Assembly: GCF_018449655.1 (NCBI RefSeq)
Contig: NZ_JAAVUX010000008.1
Location: 1-64,000, forward strand
Direction of reading: 5' to 3'
DNA length: 64,000 nucleotides
Origin: Pseudomonas sp. dw_358
GTDB lineage: Bacteria > Pseudomonadota > Gammaproteobacteria > Pseudomonadales > Pseudomonadaceae
Below the pieces are notes generated by a model that saw only the letters and a list, made by a program, of their open reading frames with translations, was not told the DNA's origin and searched no databases. Made by a program: the position numbers and the translations under genes. This document shows positions 17,479 to 25,677 of this stretch, piece after piece. Position 1 is the stretch's first letter; each line of letters opens with the position of its first letter.

Positions 17479-18171
17479 ATGACGCATACCTTAGTCGCTG
17501 CCTTTGATACCTTGGCTGACGCGCAAGCCGCGAAATCCGAGCTGCTTATTCAGCAAGTGCTTGAAAGCAACATTCACCTTTCTTTGTCAGCGGAACCCTC
17601 TGCTGAACACGCTGCGGCGGCGGGCGACGCCAGTGATGCGCCCGATGACTCCATCGGACGCAAGATCAGTCATTTTTTCAGCTCGCTCTTTGGCAACGAC
17701 GAGGAGAACAAGCCCCACCGCTACGCCGTGGCGTATCCAGAAGCCTACCGTCGCGGTGCCACGGTACTGACTGTGACTGCCATCACGGATGAGCAGGCCG
17801 ATCAGGTCGAGGACATTCTCGAGCGCAATGGCGCGATCGATATTGATGAGCGATTCGCTGCCTGGAGTGCCGAAGGTTCCGATGCCTCTGCCACCACCCA
17901 CATAGCCGGCACCCATCTGGGTATTGATAGGTCAGCGCCGGTTGATCGCAACCTGGATACGCCCGCTGGCCAGGCTGCTTTCCCGGTCAGCGGGGAGGAT
18001 TTGCTGGTGAGCAAGCCTGAACCTGAAGCAGGGCGTGGCCGGGTCGTCTCTCGGGTGCCCGAACGTTCGGTCGAGCGCCCTGCTGATCTGGACATCGAAG
18101 CTGACCCCTCCTCGACCGTCCACCAGGAAACCTTTGATCAGCCGCCCGTTGACCCTCCCAAAGATCGTTGA
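17479..18171 (+). CDS. Stress-associated protein with YsnF-like ends, unknown function
   Basis: A 230-residue hydrophilic protein starting MTHTLVAAFDTLADAQAAKS, a ferredoxin-like fold pattern also found at the N-terminus of YsnF/general-stress 17M-type proteins. The second half is low-complexity and acidic, with FPVSGEDLLVSKPEPEAGRG and RVVSRVPERSVERPADL, which resembles only the beginning of a DUF2382 domain, so it may be a shortened relative. AGAGAGAAAATAATC precedes the ATG. It is 117 bases ahead of a membrane protein gene on the same strand. Confidence 0.7.
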   Translation: MTHTLVAAFDTLADAQAAKSELLIQQVLESNIHLSLSAEPSAEHAAAAGDASDAPDDSIGRKISHFFSSLFGNDEENKPHRYAVAYPEAYRRGATVLTVTAITDEQADQVEDILERNGAIDIDERFAAWSAEGSDASATTHIAGTHLGIDRSAPVDRNLDTPAGQAAFPVSGEDLLVSKPEPEAGRGRVVSRVPERSVERPADLDIEADPSSTVHQETFDQPPVDPPKDR

Positions 18172-18288
18172 GCACCCGCTCCGATTGGCTCTGCTGCTGC
18201 GCTTTTTAACCGGCAGGGCCGCGTACTTGCTGCTCGGTATATCGGTCTTCTGCACTCAATGGCTATTCGGCCGCTTAAAGGAACATCC

Positions 18289-19305
18289 ATGATAAAAGAT
18301 GATCGGACGGGCTCGGTGGTTTATCCCGATGCACCCGTCACCACGGCACCACTGCTCGATCGTATCTCCTGGAGCGCCGTCTTCGCGGGGGTTGCGCTTG
18401 CGCTAGTGGTTTCTTTGATCCTCAATCTGATCGGCACGGCCATCGGCTCGGCGTCCATCGATCCGCTTCATGAAAGCAACCCTGTCGATGGCCTGGGCAA
18501 AGGCACAGCCATCTGGCTGGTCATCAGTGGGACCATCTCGTTATTCATAGGGGGATGGATCGCCGGGCGTCTGGCGCAGCGTGAAGGTGCCTTGCACGGT
18601 CTGCTTGTGTGGGCAACGACGTCGTTGGTCACGTTGTACCTGGTATCGAGCGCCGTCACCGGCCTCATTGGCAGCGGCCTCAATCTTGCGGGGAGTGGCT
18701 TATCGGCGGTTGGCAGCGGGATCGCCCAGGTGGCGCCCAAAGTTGGAGGCGCGGTGCAAGACCAGCTTCGTCAGCAGGGCATCGATTTCAACCTCAACGA
18801 CGTTCAGGGGGAGCTGGAAACGGCCATGCGCCAGACCGGCAAACCGGAGCTCGACCCTGACAACATCAAGCAGGAGGCTCAGGCAACCGGTGATGATGCG
18901 AAAAATACCGCTCAGAACAGTGCCCAGAGCCCGCAGTCGGCGGATCAGCAACTGGGTGGTCTGCTCGACCGGATCAAAGCCAAGGGCGACAAGGCCTGGG
19001 ATGCCGCCGATCGGCAGGCCATGGTCAATCTGATCAAGGCCCGCACCGGCAAAAACGATCAAGAGGCCAATCAGATAGTCGACCAGGCGCAGCAGGCCTA
19101 TCAGCAAGCCTATGCCAAGTATCAGCAACTCAAGGCCGATGCCGAGCAGAAAGCCCGCCAGGCCGCTGATGTCGCGGCCAAACGGGTTTCTCAGGCGAGT
19201 TGGCTGTTGGTGATCACCCTGATCATTTCCGGGATTGTAGCGGCTGTAGCAGGGATGATGGGGCGTCGAACTCAGCCCCCCGCCAAGGTCGTCGCCACGG
19301 TGTAA
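18289..19305 (+). CDS. Membrane protein with Gln-rich coiled-coil domain, unknown function
   Basis: A 338-residue protein. Membrane spans lie at about residues 25-50, 75-95 and 100-125, and again at the C-terminus (SWLLVITLIISGIVAAVAGM). Between them is a long soluble Ala/Gln/Asp-rich region rich in helix-forming residues (YQQAYAKYQQLKADAEQKAR). The ATG at 18289 follows AAAGGAA. Such proteins are sometimes labelled PhnA-like in Pseudomonas, without functional support. A clear terminator closes the transcript 12 bases downstream. Confidence 0.75.
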   Translation: MIKDDRTGSVVYPDAPVTTAPLLDRISWSAVFAGVALALVVSLILNLIGTAIGSASIDPLHESNPVDGLGKGTAIWLVISGTISLFIGGWIAGRLAQREGALHGLLVWATTSLVTLYLVSSAVTGLIGSGLNLAGSGLSAVGSGIAQVAPKVGGAVQDQLRQQGIDFNLNDVQGELETAMRQTGKPELDPDNIKQEAQATGDDAKNTAQNSAQSPQSADQQLGGLLDRIKAKGDKAWDAADRQAMVNLIKARTGKNDQEANQIVDQAQQAYQQAYAKYQQLKADAEQKARQAADVAAKRVSQASWLLVITLIISGIVAAVAGMMGRRTQPPAKVVATV

Positions 19306-19316
19306 ACCGCCAGTCA

Positions 19317-19346
19317 AAAAAACGCCCGGTCCTGGGCGTTTTTTTT
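19317..19346 (+). terminator. Rho-independent terminator
   Basis: The stem AACGCCC / GGGCGTT (19321-19327 and 19334-19340) with loop GGTCCT is followed by a run of T. It closes the membrane-protein transcript. Confidence 0.9.
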
Positions 19347-19444
19347 GCCTCGATTCAACAGCAGTCCTGCCGGGAGGCGGTGGCTTCAGCGTATGCGGGT
19401 CATAGCGGGTCTGTTTTGAGAACCTCGGCTTGCCGGTGCAGGCA

Positions 19445-19600
19445 CCTTCTACGAGCGGCATAGGCACTGACCGTCGTGGCACCGTGGTTATTTCGCAGAA
19501 AGTCGATGAAGATCTTGCCCACCCGATTCTTGGGGCCCCGTACGGCCGAACATCGATCGGGAATGAGCTTGGCGATAGGCTGTGAGGTCGGCCTCGCCAC
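19445..19600 (-). pseudogene. ligD: Remnant of ATP-dependent DNA ligase D (ligD) C-terminal domain
   Basis: On the minus strand a short frame reads KLIPDRCSAVRGPKNRVGKI followed by FIDFLRNNHGATTVSAYAAR. This matches the conserved end of the LigD primase-polymerase domain (typical GPKNRVGKIFxDYLRNxRGATTVAAYSAR). The full protein has over 800 residues. Here about 50 codons remain, without the downstream proline-rich motif or any upstream domain, so this is a gene remnant. LigD works with Ku in non-homologous end joining and is often found in Pseudomonas stress islands. The rest of the 430-base gap 19306-19735 holds only a terminator and nothing else I recognise. Confidence 0.7.
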
Positions 19601-19735
19601 AGATTTTCCAGGCCCGGAACGTGAGTATCAGACTGATAAAATAATTCGGATGGAACCGTCAGCCCCTGCCCCCCTCGAAAATAGACGCTCTATTCCGGGC
19701 GTCTTAGATGACTTGATTCGAAATAAGGAGGTTCA

Positions 19736-20545
19736 ATGGGTATCAGTGTGGTCACGTGGACATTGGGCATGACTGACGCAGATCAGGTGACTGCAAAGGC
19801 AGTCGAGCTGGGTTTGGAGGGTATCCAATACGCTGGCGACCATCGCGACGTGGACCCGCGCGTGCTTCGAGAACGTGCGCAACGTGCAGGCCTGAAGATC
19901 ATCGCCATCGACCCTATCAACGCTGCACCGGCAAACCCGTCCGATGCCAGTGAAGAAGGCGCCATTGATTACTACAAGAAGGTCGTGGACTTTGCGCTCG
20001 CCGCCGGATCGGTACCGGTGACGTTGCATGGCTTATCGTTATGGACCCGCAACTGTCCTGATCGAGCCTCAGCCCGAAAAAGATTGGTGGAGTGCTGCAG
20101 AACGGTCGATGAGTATGCCAGAGCCCATGGGGTGAAAACCTTGTATGAGGTCTGCAATCACTACGAGGTCCCGTTGATCCATACCGCTGCAGAGTGCAGG
20201 CAGCTGATGCGGGAAGTCGGTAGCGACAACCTCGGCATGATCCTGGACAGTTTCCACATGAACATTGATGAGCCAGACCCCCTTCAGGCCTTGCGGGAAA
20301 ACATCGACTGCCTGGCCGTCTACCACATCTCGGACTCGGGACGAGGGGGCATAGGCACCGGCCATATCGACTTCAGAGCTCAGTATGACGTCTTGGCCGC
20401 CTCAGGTTTTGCAGGCGAGATCGCCGTTGAGCCCGTACTTGCTCATCTGACTCCAGGCACTGCGCCGAGCAGCGAAGCTGACTGTGTGTCGTTGGACCGG
20501 CAGATCATGAAAAGCTCGCAAACGTGGCGTGCGTTTCAGGTGTGA
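19736..20545 (+). CDS. Sugar phosphate isomerase/epimerase family protein (AP_endonuc_2 TIM barrel)
   Basis: A 269-residue TIM-barrel protein of the xylose-isomerase-like superfamily. Metal-ligand candidates are Glu in TLYEVCNHYEVPLIH, Asp and His in GMILDSFHMNI, His in VYHISDSGRG, and Glu in GEIAVEPVL. A strong AAGGAGG at 19723-19729 fixes the start. Members isomerise or epimerise sugars, inositols or hydroxypyruvate; nothing adjacent identifies the substrate. It is convergent with the PA2169-family gene across a shared terminator. Confidence 0.85.
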   Translation: MGISVVTWTLGMTDADQVTAKAVELGLEGIQYAGDHRDVDPRVLRERAQRAGLKIIAIDPINAAPANPSDASEEGAIDYYKKVVDFALAAGSVPVTLHGLSLWTRNCPDRASARKRLVECCRTVDEYARAHGVKTLYEVCNHYEVPLIHTAAECRQLMREVGSDNLGMILDSFHMNIDEPDPLQALRENIDCLAVYHISDSGRGGIGTGHIDFRAQYDVLAASGFAGEIAVEPVLAHLTPGTAPSSEADCVSLDRQIMKSSQTWRAFQV

Positions 20546-20567
20546 GGGGGATACGCCAGTTGGCAGG

Positions 20568-20598
20568 TTGCCCAGGCGAAAGCACACGCCTGGGCAAA
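20568..20598. terminator. Bidirectional terminator hairpin
   Basis: The 11-base arms TTGCCCAGGCG (20568-20578) and CGCCTGGGCAA (20587-20597) enclose an 8-base loop, between the convergent isomerase and PA2169-family genes. The T-runs are short, so termination strength is uncertain. Confidence 0.65.
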
Positions 20599-20602
20599 TC
20601 GA

Positions 20603-21064
20603 TCATTTCTGTGCGCGAGCCTGATCGCGCAGTGCTTTGATCTGGTCGTGATTGCGGATCACGCCGTCATATTGCTTCTGGATCACTGCACGGATGTCAG
20701 GGGTCAGATCCTGATTTTCCAGTGCTTTGGTGTAGCTCTTTTTGGCTACGTCTTCACCACGTTCGGCTTCGTTGAGCAGGGCGGCATCGTCTTTCCCGGT
20801 GATCGCGGATTTCAAATCGACCCAACGGCGATGCAGGTCTGCACTCACGCTGGTCGTGGTTTCTGGGTCGCCACCCAGGCGGCGTACCAGTCCCTGGAGC
20901 TCTGCAGCTGCACCAGCCGTGTCGGCGGCACGGCTCGAAAATACCGAACGCAGCTCCGGATTTTTTGAATGCTCAGCCAAATCCTTGAAGCCGGCTTCAC
21001 CGTCTTTCGACGTCTCAATGAGGTCGTTGAGTACCTTGATGGTTTCTTTGTGAATATCGGTCAT
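20603..21064 (-). CDS. PA2169-family four-helix-bundle protein (DUF2383)
   Basis: A 153-residue helical protein starting MTDIHKETIKVLNDLIETSK, followed by GEAGFKDLAEHSKNPELRSV and RRWVDLKSAITGKDDAALLN, all typical of the PA2169 family. The fold is ferritin-like, but a canonical diiron site is not obvious. AAAGGAG precedes the chosen ATG at 21064; an upstream in-frame ATG at 21112 lacks a site. The function is unknown. The gene is usually found among stress-island genes, as here next to DUF892 and Mn catalase. Confidence 0.85.
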   Translation of the reverse strand: MTDIHKETIKVLNDLIETSKDGEAGFKDLAEHSKNPELRSVFSSRAADTAGAAAELQGLVRRLGGDPETTTSVSADLHRRWVDLKSAITGKDDAALLNEAERGEDVAKKSYTKALENQDLTPDIRAVIQKQYDGVIRNHDQIKALRDQARAQK

Positions 21065-21180
21065 TTCAAAATCTCCTTTGGTCGGCCTGGCTTGGGCCCG
21101 AGAGGCAGCCATGACGTGGCGCTCAATGCGCCGCCAATCTTAGGTAGCTTCAAACCGGGCAAGGTTCAGACTTTCTGGGG

Positions 21181-21420
21181 TCATGATTTCGGGATCTCGC
21201 CAGTCGCCTCGGCGATCGTTGCCAGCGTTTCTTCCATGCTTTCAATCTGGTCCTGCAATTTGGCAAACGAAAGATGAATGGCTTCCTGGGTGTCCGGCGT
21301 CTGATGACCTTTCAGCGTCCTGACCTGGTTTTCTTCACTGGCCGCGAGAGCACTCACCTTTTCACGGAGTAAACGTAGATGCTCGAAAACGGCCGCGATG
21401 GAAACTTCACCCATGCTCAT
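21181..21420 (-). CDS. Small coiled-coil protein, unknown function
   Basis: A 79-residue acidic helical protein (HLRLLREKVSALAASEENQV and KLQDQIESMEETLATIAEAT). The ATG at 21420 overlaps by four bases (ATGA) the stop of a 26-codon frame that itself starts 11 bases after the alcohol-dehydrogenase chimera, so the three may be co-translated. I do not recognise the family. The charge pattern and coupling make it more than a chance frame. Confidence 0.5.
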   Translation of the reverse strand: MSMGEVSIAAVFEHLRLLREKVSALAASEENQVRTLKGHQTPDTQEAIHLSFAKLQDQIESMEETLATIAEATGEIPKS

Positions 21421-21497
21421 GAGGCCCACCCCAGGGTGTTGATGATCTCCCGCCGGTAGAGTGTGTCGATTTGCGCAGTGACCTGTTGAATAACCAT
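21417..21497 (-). CDS. Possible 26-residue leader/micro-ORF
   Basis: A 26-codon frame (MVIQQVTAQIDTLYRREIIN, then TLGWAS) starts 11 bases after the dehydrogenase stop, has AAGGGG ahead of its ATG and ends in an ATGA overlap with the 79-residue gene. It could be a real small protein, a coupling leader, or the shortened end of a lost gene. Confidence 0.35.
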   Translation of the reverse strand: MVIQQVTAQIDTLYRREIINTLGWAS

Positions 21498-21507
21498 CAC
21501 AACCCCT

Positions 21508-23130
21508 TCATGGCTTGAAGACTGCCCGCAGACAATGGTCGGACTTTTCCTTGAACCTGGCGTAGCCTTGGACGGCATCTTCCAGGTTCATGGGGTGGGT
21601 CAACAGGTAGGCGGTGTCCAGCTCGCCCTTCTCGATGTGCTCGAACAGGCGCTTGGCATAGCGCTGGCCTGGCTGCTGCCCGGAGCGCAGCGTGAGCGAC
21701 TTGTTCACGATCGCGCCCATGGGGAATTTGTCCAGCAAGCCGCCGTACACCCCTACGATTGAAACCGTACCGCCCTTGCGGCAGGCACGAATGGCCTGGC
21801 GCAGCACGGTGCCCCGCTCCGTGTGCAACTTGAGCAATTGCCTGGTTTTGTCATACAGGTAATCGACTTCGGTGCCGTGCGCTTCCATGCCCACGCAGTC
21901 AATGCAGCGATCCGGGCCTCGGCCGCCGGTCATTTCCAACAGCGCTTCATGGACATTGGTGGTTTCGTAGTTGATCACCTCTGCCCGCCCCTTCTGGCGG
22001 GCCAGGCGCAGCCGTTCGGGGATTCGATCAATGGCGATGACCCGGCCGGCGCCGAGCAGCCAGGCGCTGCTGATGGCCATCAGGCCCACGGCGCCGCAGC
22101 CCCACACCGCCACGGTGTCTCCAGGCAGGATATCGGCCTGGTCGGCCGCGAAGTATCCTGTCGGGGCCGCATCCGACACGAATACTGCCTGCTCGTCAGT
22201 CACACTTTCCGGGACTTTGAACACGTTGACGTCGGCAAAGGGCACGCGGATGTAGGTGGCGTGACTGCCGGCGTAGCCGCCGAAGGCATGGCTGTAGCCG
22301 ATAATGCCGCAGCAGGGTTGCCCATACGCCAGATCGGTGGCCGACGGATTGGGATTGGAATTGTCGCAGCAGGAGAAATCGCTGCGCTTGCAGTGCTCGC
22401 ATTCGCCGCAGCCGATGATCGAGATCGTGATGACCCGATCGCCTTTGCTGAAGCCGGTGACGGCCGAGCCGGTCTCCACAACCTCCCCGAGAAACTCGTG
22501 CCCGATGATGTCGCCCGCTTGCATGCTCGGCACGTAGCTGCCCAGCAGATGCAGATCGGAGCCGCAGACCGAGGACAGGGTCACGCGGATGATCACGTCG
22601 CGGGGGTTCAGGATCGAGGGGTCATCAACGGTGTCACATTGCAGCGCCTGGTCCTGCTGGATCACGTTCTGCTTGATGGTCCAGCTCAGCTGCTTGTTCA
22701 GCGGGCCGGTGGCAGTCCAGCGGGAGCTGTGTTCATCAATGGCCTGAGCGCTCTGGACCCACGGCATCAGCGGAGCCAGATTTTCCGGGGAGAGAAAAAA
22801 CGCAAAAACCTCCCCACGCGGACGATTGATGGTGACTGATCGGGAGACGGCCTTGCTGCTGCTCCAACCTGCATCTTTTTGCATGAAATGCTCGTACGCC
22901 GTCTGGTCAAGCTGATGGGTCAACTTGCAGACGCCGGTATAACCTCGCCAGGCAGCGCCCAGACCCACGGCCGCTTGCGCGATCCCGATGGGACCCTTGT
23001 GCCTCAATCCCTTGATGACCAAAGCCACACCAGCGGCAATCGAAAAGAGTCGTTGAGCAGGCCCCAGGTTGGGGTGATCGCGCGAGGGGGCAGCAGATCT
23101 GACGGCCGTCAAAGGCGGTTGGGTAGGCAT
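21508..23130 (-). CDS. Chimeric SRPBCC-domain / zinc alcohol (formaldehyde) dehydrogenase
   Basis: A 540-residue frame joining two proteins. Residues 1-164 are a DUF2892-like membrane hairpin (FSIAAGVALVIKGL) plus the start of an SRPBCC/cyclase-dehydrase domain (SVTINRPRGEVFAFFLSPEN to TATGPLNKQLSWTIKQ). From Cys165 (CDTVDDPSILNPRDVIIRVT) the rest is a medium-chain zinc dehydrogenase of the glutathione-independent formaldehyde dehydrogenase type: SSVCGSDLH and GHEFLGEVVE, structural-zinc cysteines in GCGECEHC, and the NAD fold AVWGCGAVGLMAIS. The dehydrogenase lacks its usual first 14 or so residues (family start near MKALTWHG), and the SRPBCC domain stops about halfway. This points to an in-frame deletion fusing two neighbouring genes. 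The catalytic zinc and NAD parts are intact, so activity is possible. Confidence 0.85.
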   Translation of the reverse strand: MPTQPPLTAVRSAAPSRDHPNLGPAQRLFSIAAGVALVIKGLRHKGPIGIAQAAVGLGAAWRGYTGVCKLTHQLDQTAYEHFMQKDAGWSSSKAVSRSVTINRPRGEVFAFFLSPENLAPLMPWVQSAQAIDEHSSRWTATGPLNKQLSWTIKQNVIQQDQALQCDTVDDPSILNPRDVIIRVTLSSVCGSDLHLLGSYVPSMQAGDIIGHEFLGEVVETGSAVTGFSKGDRVITISIIGCGECEHCKRSDFSCCDNSNPNPSATDLAYGQPCCGIIGYSHAFGGYAGSHATYIRVPFADVNVFKVPESVTDEQAVFVSDAAPTGYFAADQADILPGDTVAVWGCGAVGLMAISSAWLLGAGRVIAIDRIPERLRLARQKGRAEVINYETTNVHEALLEMTGGRGPDRCIDCVGMEAHGTEVDYLYDKTRQLLKLHTERGTVLRQAIRACRKGGTVSIVGVYGGLLDKFPMGAIVNKSLTLRSGQQPGQRYAKRLFEHIEKGELDTAYLLTHPMNLEDAVQGYARFKEKSDHCLRAVFKP

Positions 23131-23559
23131 GGTTTGCTCTGCGTTATCAGGGATGACTTAAAAGTGATTCATCCCCCCCGGATGGCGTTCATTCTGCCTT
23201 TGAGCCGCCACGAGGAAACCGCTCAACGGTGGCAGCAGGTGCTGCTTGATAGACTGGCACCGGTAAATGCAGGCCACGCTCAATTGGCTCCTGAAGAATC
23301 TGGTTCATGCCCGGGTCAGGTAGAACGCGCCATGGACGTTCACATCGATGGCGTTGCCGCAGAGCGATGAGACGCTAAGGGAGCTGACCAGCCTCATTGA
23401 TCAGAATGGCAGCTGCGTTTGTGCTGCGGGCTGCGGGCTAGCCTTCGTCGCTTTCACAAGACGCTCGAATGGGCACAGGGCGCTTCGAGCTTCTCCGGTC
23501 AGCAAGGCAACCCGTCCTACTCACCGCATCGCAAGAGCTCCCGGTTGTCAGTCGGTCCG
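23131..23559. other. Intergenic region, possible SDR remnant
   Basis: This 429-base stretch lies upstream of the chimeric dehydrogenase and holds no convincing gene. On the minus strand at about 23305-23370 a short frame reads NAIDVNVHGAFYLTRA then stop, which resembles the middle of a short-chain dehydrogenase. This may be debris of a lost gene. A 39-codon frame begins at that stop (ATGA) but has no recognisable family. Confidence 0.3.
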
Positions 23560-23585
23560 CAAAAAAGCGCTCACGGAGGAGCGCT
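23560..23585 (-). terminator. Rho-independent terminator of DUF892 gene
   Basis: The arms AGCGCTC and GAGCGCT (23566-23572 and 23579-23585) with loop ACGGAG are preceded on the plus strand by AAAAAA, i.e. a T-run in the minus-strand transcript. It lies just beyond the DUF892 stop codon. Confidence 0.85.
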
Positions 23586-23606
23586 CGTTGATCGGTAAAG
23601 GCCGGA

Positions 23607-24113
23607 TTACTTTTTCTTCTTTTCCAAGGTCGCTGCTTGATTTCCACCCTGCTCGGCAATTGCCGAGAGTTTTTCATCAGCGCCTTTCTCTTCTGCCAAG
23701 GTCGCGGCCAGCAGTTCGGCCGCTTCGGTCAAGCCCAGGCTCTTGGCCATGGACACCAGGCTGCCGTAGCTTGCGATCTCATAGTGCTCGATCTTCTGGC
23801 AGGCTGCGATCAGACCCGCGTCAAGCACTTCGCCTTTCTCGATCTCCTCCAGGAGCTCCTTACCCTCCTCCACCAGGCCCTCAGTCGCAACACATTTCAT
23901 GCGCTTGAGCTTCAGCCCGGTCAGTTCGACGATCTGGTCGATGCGCTCAATCTGGCCTTGGGTTTCTTCCAGGTGGGATTTGAACGCTTCGGCCAGCAAA
24001 GGATTGGTCGAGGCGCGGGCCATTCTGGGGAGCGCCTTGGTGATTTGCTTTTCAGCGCTGTAAATGTCCGAAAGCTCATGAATGAACAGGTCTTCCACGG
24101 TAGTACGGGCCAT
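23607..24113 (-). CDS. DUF892 ferritin-like protein (YciE/YciF type)
   Basis: A 168-residue helical-bundle protein: TVEDLFIHELSDIYSAEKQI then TKALPRMA, FKSHLEETQGQIERIDQI, CQKIEHYEIASYG and a lysine-rich tail ending KKKK. The spaced Glu and His residues (HELSD, SHLEET, EHYEIA) are the diiron-site candidates typical of YciE/YciF. Family members are induced by osmotic and general stress, and their exact reaction is not established. A single-gene transcript with its own terminator. Confidence 0.88.
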   Translation of the reverse strand: MARTTVEDLFIHELSDIYSAEKQITKALPRMARASTNPLLAEAFKSHLEETQGQIERIDQIVELTGLKLKRMKCVATEGLVEEGKELLEEIEKGEVLDAGLIAACQKIEHYEIASYGSLVSMAKSLGLTEAAELLAATLAEEKGADEKLSAIAEQGGNQAATLEKKKK

Positions 24114-24180
24114 GCTGACACCTATAGGTTTTGGTTAGAGTGTCACCGCAGCACGTGCGGTGCAGATCCATTTGCCGCTT

Positions 24181-24411
24181 TCAGTAAATTGAGCCGGATA
24201 CGCCGGGACGCACTGATCCGCGCTCCGCCAAGTGGTTGGGGAGCAGCGTACCCACGCCAAAGACGTTCACGGCCATTGCCACCTGGAACCCCCTGCAAGC
24301 TCTGATCGCATCGATCTCGAAGCCCTGCAGAGTGGATGAAAACAGACGAGCCAGCTGAGCAGGTTGGCGGGCAGCTGAGGTTTTCGAGGTGTTCACCTTG
24401 TTGATCTCCAT
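24181..24411 (-). CDS. Small protein, paralogue of the ORF at 25678-25914
   Basis: A 76-residue frame (MEINKVNTSKTSAARQPAQL..) whose core LFSSTLQGFEIDAIRACRGF then QVAMAVN..GTLLPNHLA aligns well with a second frame 1.5 kb away (LFSISLQGCEIEAIKARRRL then QVAMAVN..GTLLSNDLA). Conservation at protein level with looser nucleotide similarity suggests both were coding. No family or function is known to me, and no strong ribosome binding site is visible. It lies between the DUF892 gene and Mn catalase. Confidence 0.5.
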   Translation of the reverse strand: MEINKVNTSKTSAARQPAQLARLFSSTLQGFEIDAIRACRGFQVAMAVNVFGVGTLLPNHLAERGSVRPGVSGSIY

Positions 24412-24428
24412 GAATGCAAAGAGCGATG

Positions 24429-24455
24429 AACCGCGCAGCTTGCACTGCGCGGCAG
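24429..24455 (-). terminator. Hairpin downstream of Mn catalase
   Basis: The arms CCGCGCAG (24431-24438) and CTGCGCGG (24445-24452), loop CTTGCA, lie directly beyond the catalase stop codon. The following T-content is weak, so it may be a partial terminator. Confidence 0.55.
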
Positions 24456-24458
24456 GGT

Positions 24459-25337
24459 TTAAACGTCGTTGCCCAGGACATAGCCGGAGCCCAGGTCAGC
24501 GCCGGTCACCGGATTGGCGGTAGGGTCCGATGCTGTACGCAGCTTCATGGCCTCCAGCACATCGAAATCTGCACTGCTCAGCTCCACCGAGGCAGAGCCG
24601 TCGCCGCCGTCGACCGCCGGGGTCGGGGACTCAACGTATTCCCATTCACCCCCTTCATTCCAAGGGCCGCGCAGGCTCGGCTCCGACATCGAGAAGTACT
24701 TGTTGGTGAATTCCGGCATGCCCGGCAGCTTGCCTTGCGGGAAGTTCGGCTGAATCGAGTGCAGCGCTTTTTCAAACGACAGCTGGTGCGCGATCTCGCG
24801 GGTCATCAAGAAGCCCAGTGCTTCTTTGACCCCGGGGTCGTCGGTGACGTTCATCAAGCGCTCGTAAACGATCTTGGCGCGTGCTTCAGCAGCAATATTG
24901 GAGCGGAAATCGGCCGTGGGTTCACCGATGGTGTCGATGTACGCCGCCGTCCACGGCACACCGGCCGAGTTCACTAGCGGTGCGCCGGCGCCGTACAGCA
25001 GGCTGGTGATGTGGGAGTCGTTGCCCGCGCCATTGATCGCGCGATACAACTCGCCCTCTTCCTCTACACCCTCGGCCAGCTGACCTTTGGCGCCCTTGTT
25101 GAGCATGACGATAATGGAACCGACGATCTCAAGGTGGCTGAGTTCCTCGGTCGCGATATCCATCAACAGGTCCTTGCGACCTGGATCGTCTTCAGCCAGG
25201 GCTTGGGTAAAGTATCGTCCGGCAGCCGCCAACTCGCCCTGAGCGCCGCCAAACTGCTCAAGCAGCAAGTTGGCCAGGCCGGGATTGGGTGCAGCTACGC
25301 GGACGGTGTATTGGAGACGCTTGTTGTGGGTGAACAT
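24459..25337 (-). CDS. katN: Manganese catalase
   Basis: A 292-residue non-heme dimanganese catalase that breaks down hydrogen peroxide in the cytoplasm. Manganese ligands appear in order as Glu35 (GAQGELAAAG), Glu and His in ATEELSHLEIVG, Glu in IAAEARAKIVYERL and His in TREIAHQLSFEKAL. The C-terminal GPWNEGGEWEYV is family-typical. The length is normal. It stands among DUF892, PA2169-family and Hsp20 genes, a common stress-island grouping in Pseudomonas, probably under RpoS control (inferred). Confidence 0.93.
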   Translation of the reverse strand: MFTHNKRLQYTVRVAAPNPGLANLLLEQFGGAQGELAAAGRYFTQALAEDDPGRKDLLMDIATEELSHLEIVGSIIVMLNKGAKGQLAEGVEEEGELYRAINGAGNDSHITSLLYGAGAPLVNSAGVPWTAAYIDTIGEPTADFRSNIAAEARAKIVYERLMNVTDDPGVKEALGFLMTREIAHQLSFEKALHSIQPNFPQGKLPGMPEFTNKYFSMSEPSLRGPWNEGGEWEYVESPTPAVDGGDGSASVELSSADFDVLEAMKLRTASDPTANPVTGADLGSGYVLGNDV

Positions 25338-25677
25338 GTCGATTCCTCAGGCTTTTCTCTCTTTGGAAGCGTTTACCCATTTGGAGGGGCTCAATGCAAC
25401 GCAGTCCTAAGATGAGAGAGAGCTGGAATGAAATGTTCTTCATCTATTTTGGGGTTGCTAGACGAGCGGCTAGCAGTCGTAAGTTCCATTAGATGTAGCG
25501 ATCCCATAGATAAATACTGTGAATGGTCGCTAAACGGCCGTTTAAAGGCCTGAAGCACTTTTTCGGAGTTGATAGCGGAACGTATCCGCATCCCACACCG
25601 GCTTCACGCAGACACGAGGAAGGCAAGACACCAGGAAATCCATTCAAGCGGATGGGCGGGCAGTGTGGGCATCTGTT
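25338..25677. other. Intergenic region upstream of Mn catalase
   Basis: This 340-base stretch contains the catalase promoter (minus strand) and a perfect 14-base palindrome TAAACGGCCGTTTA at 25531-25544 that is not followed by a T-run. I see no gene with support; the small frames lack ribosome binding sites and similarity. Confidence 0.35.

Noticed and set aside
25391..25591. 66-codon minus-strand frame upstream of Mn catalase
   Set aside because: It has no start signal or similarity. The stretch more likely carries the catalase promoter.
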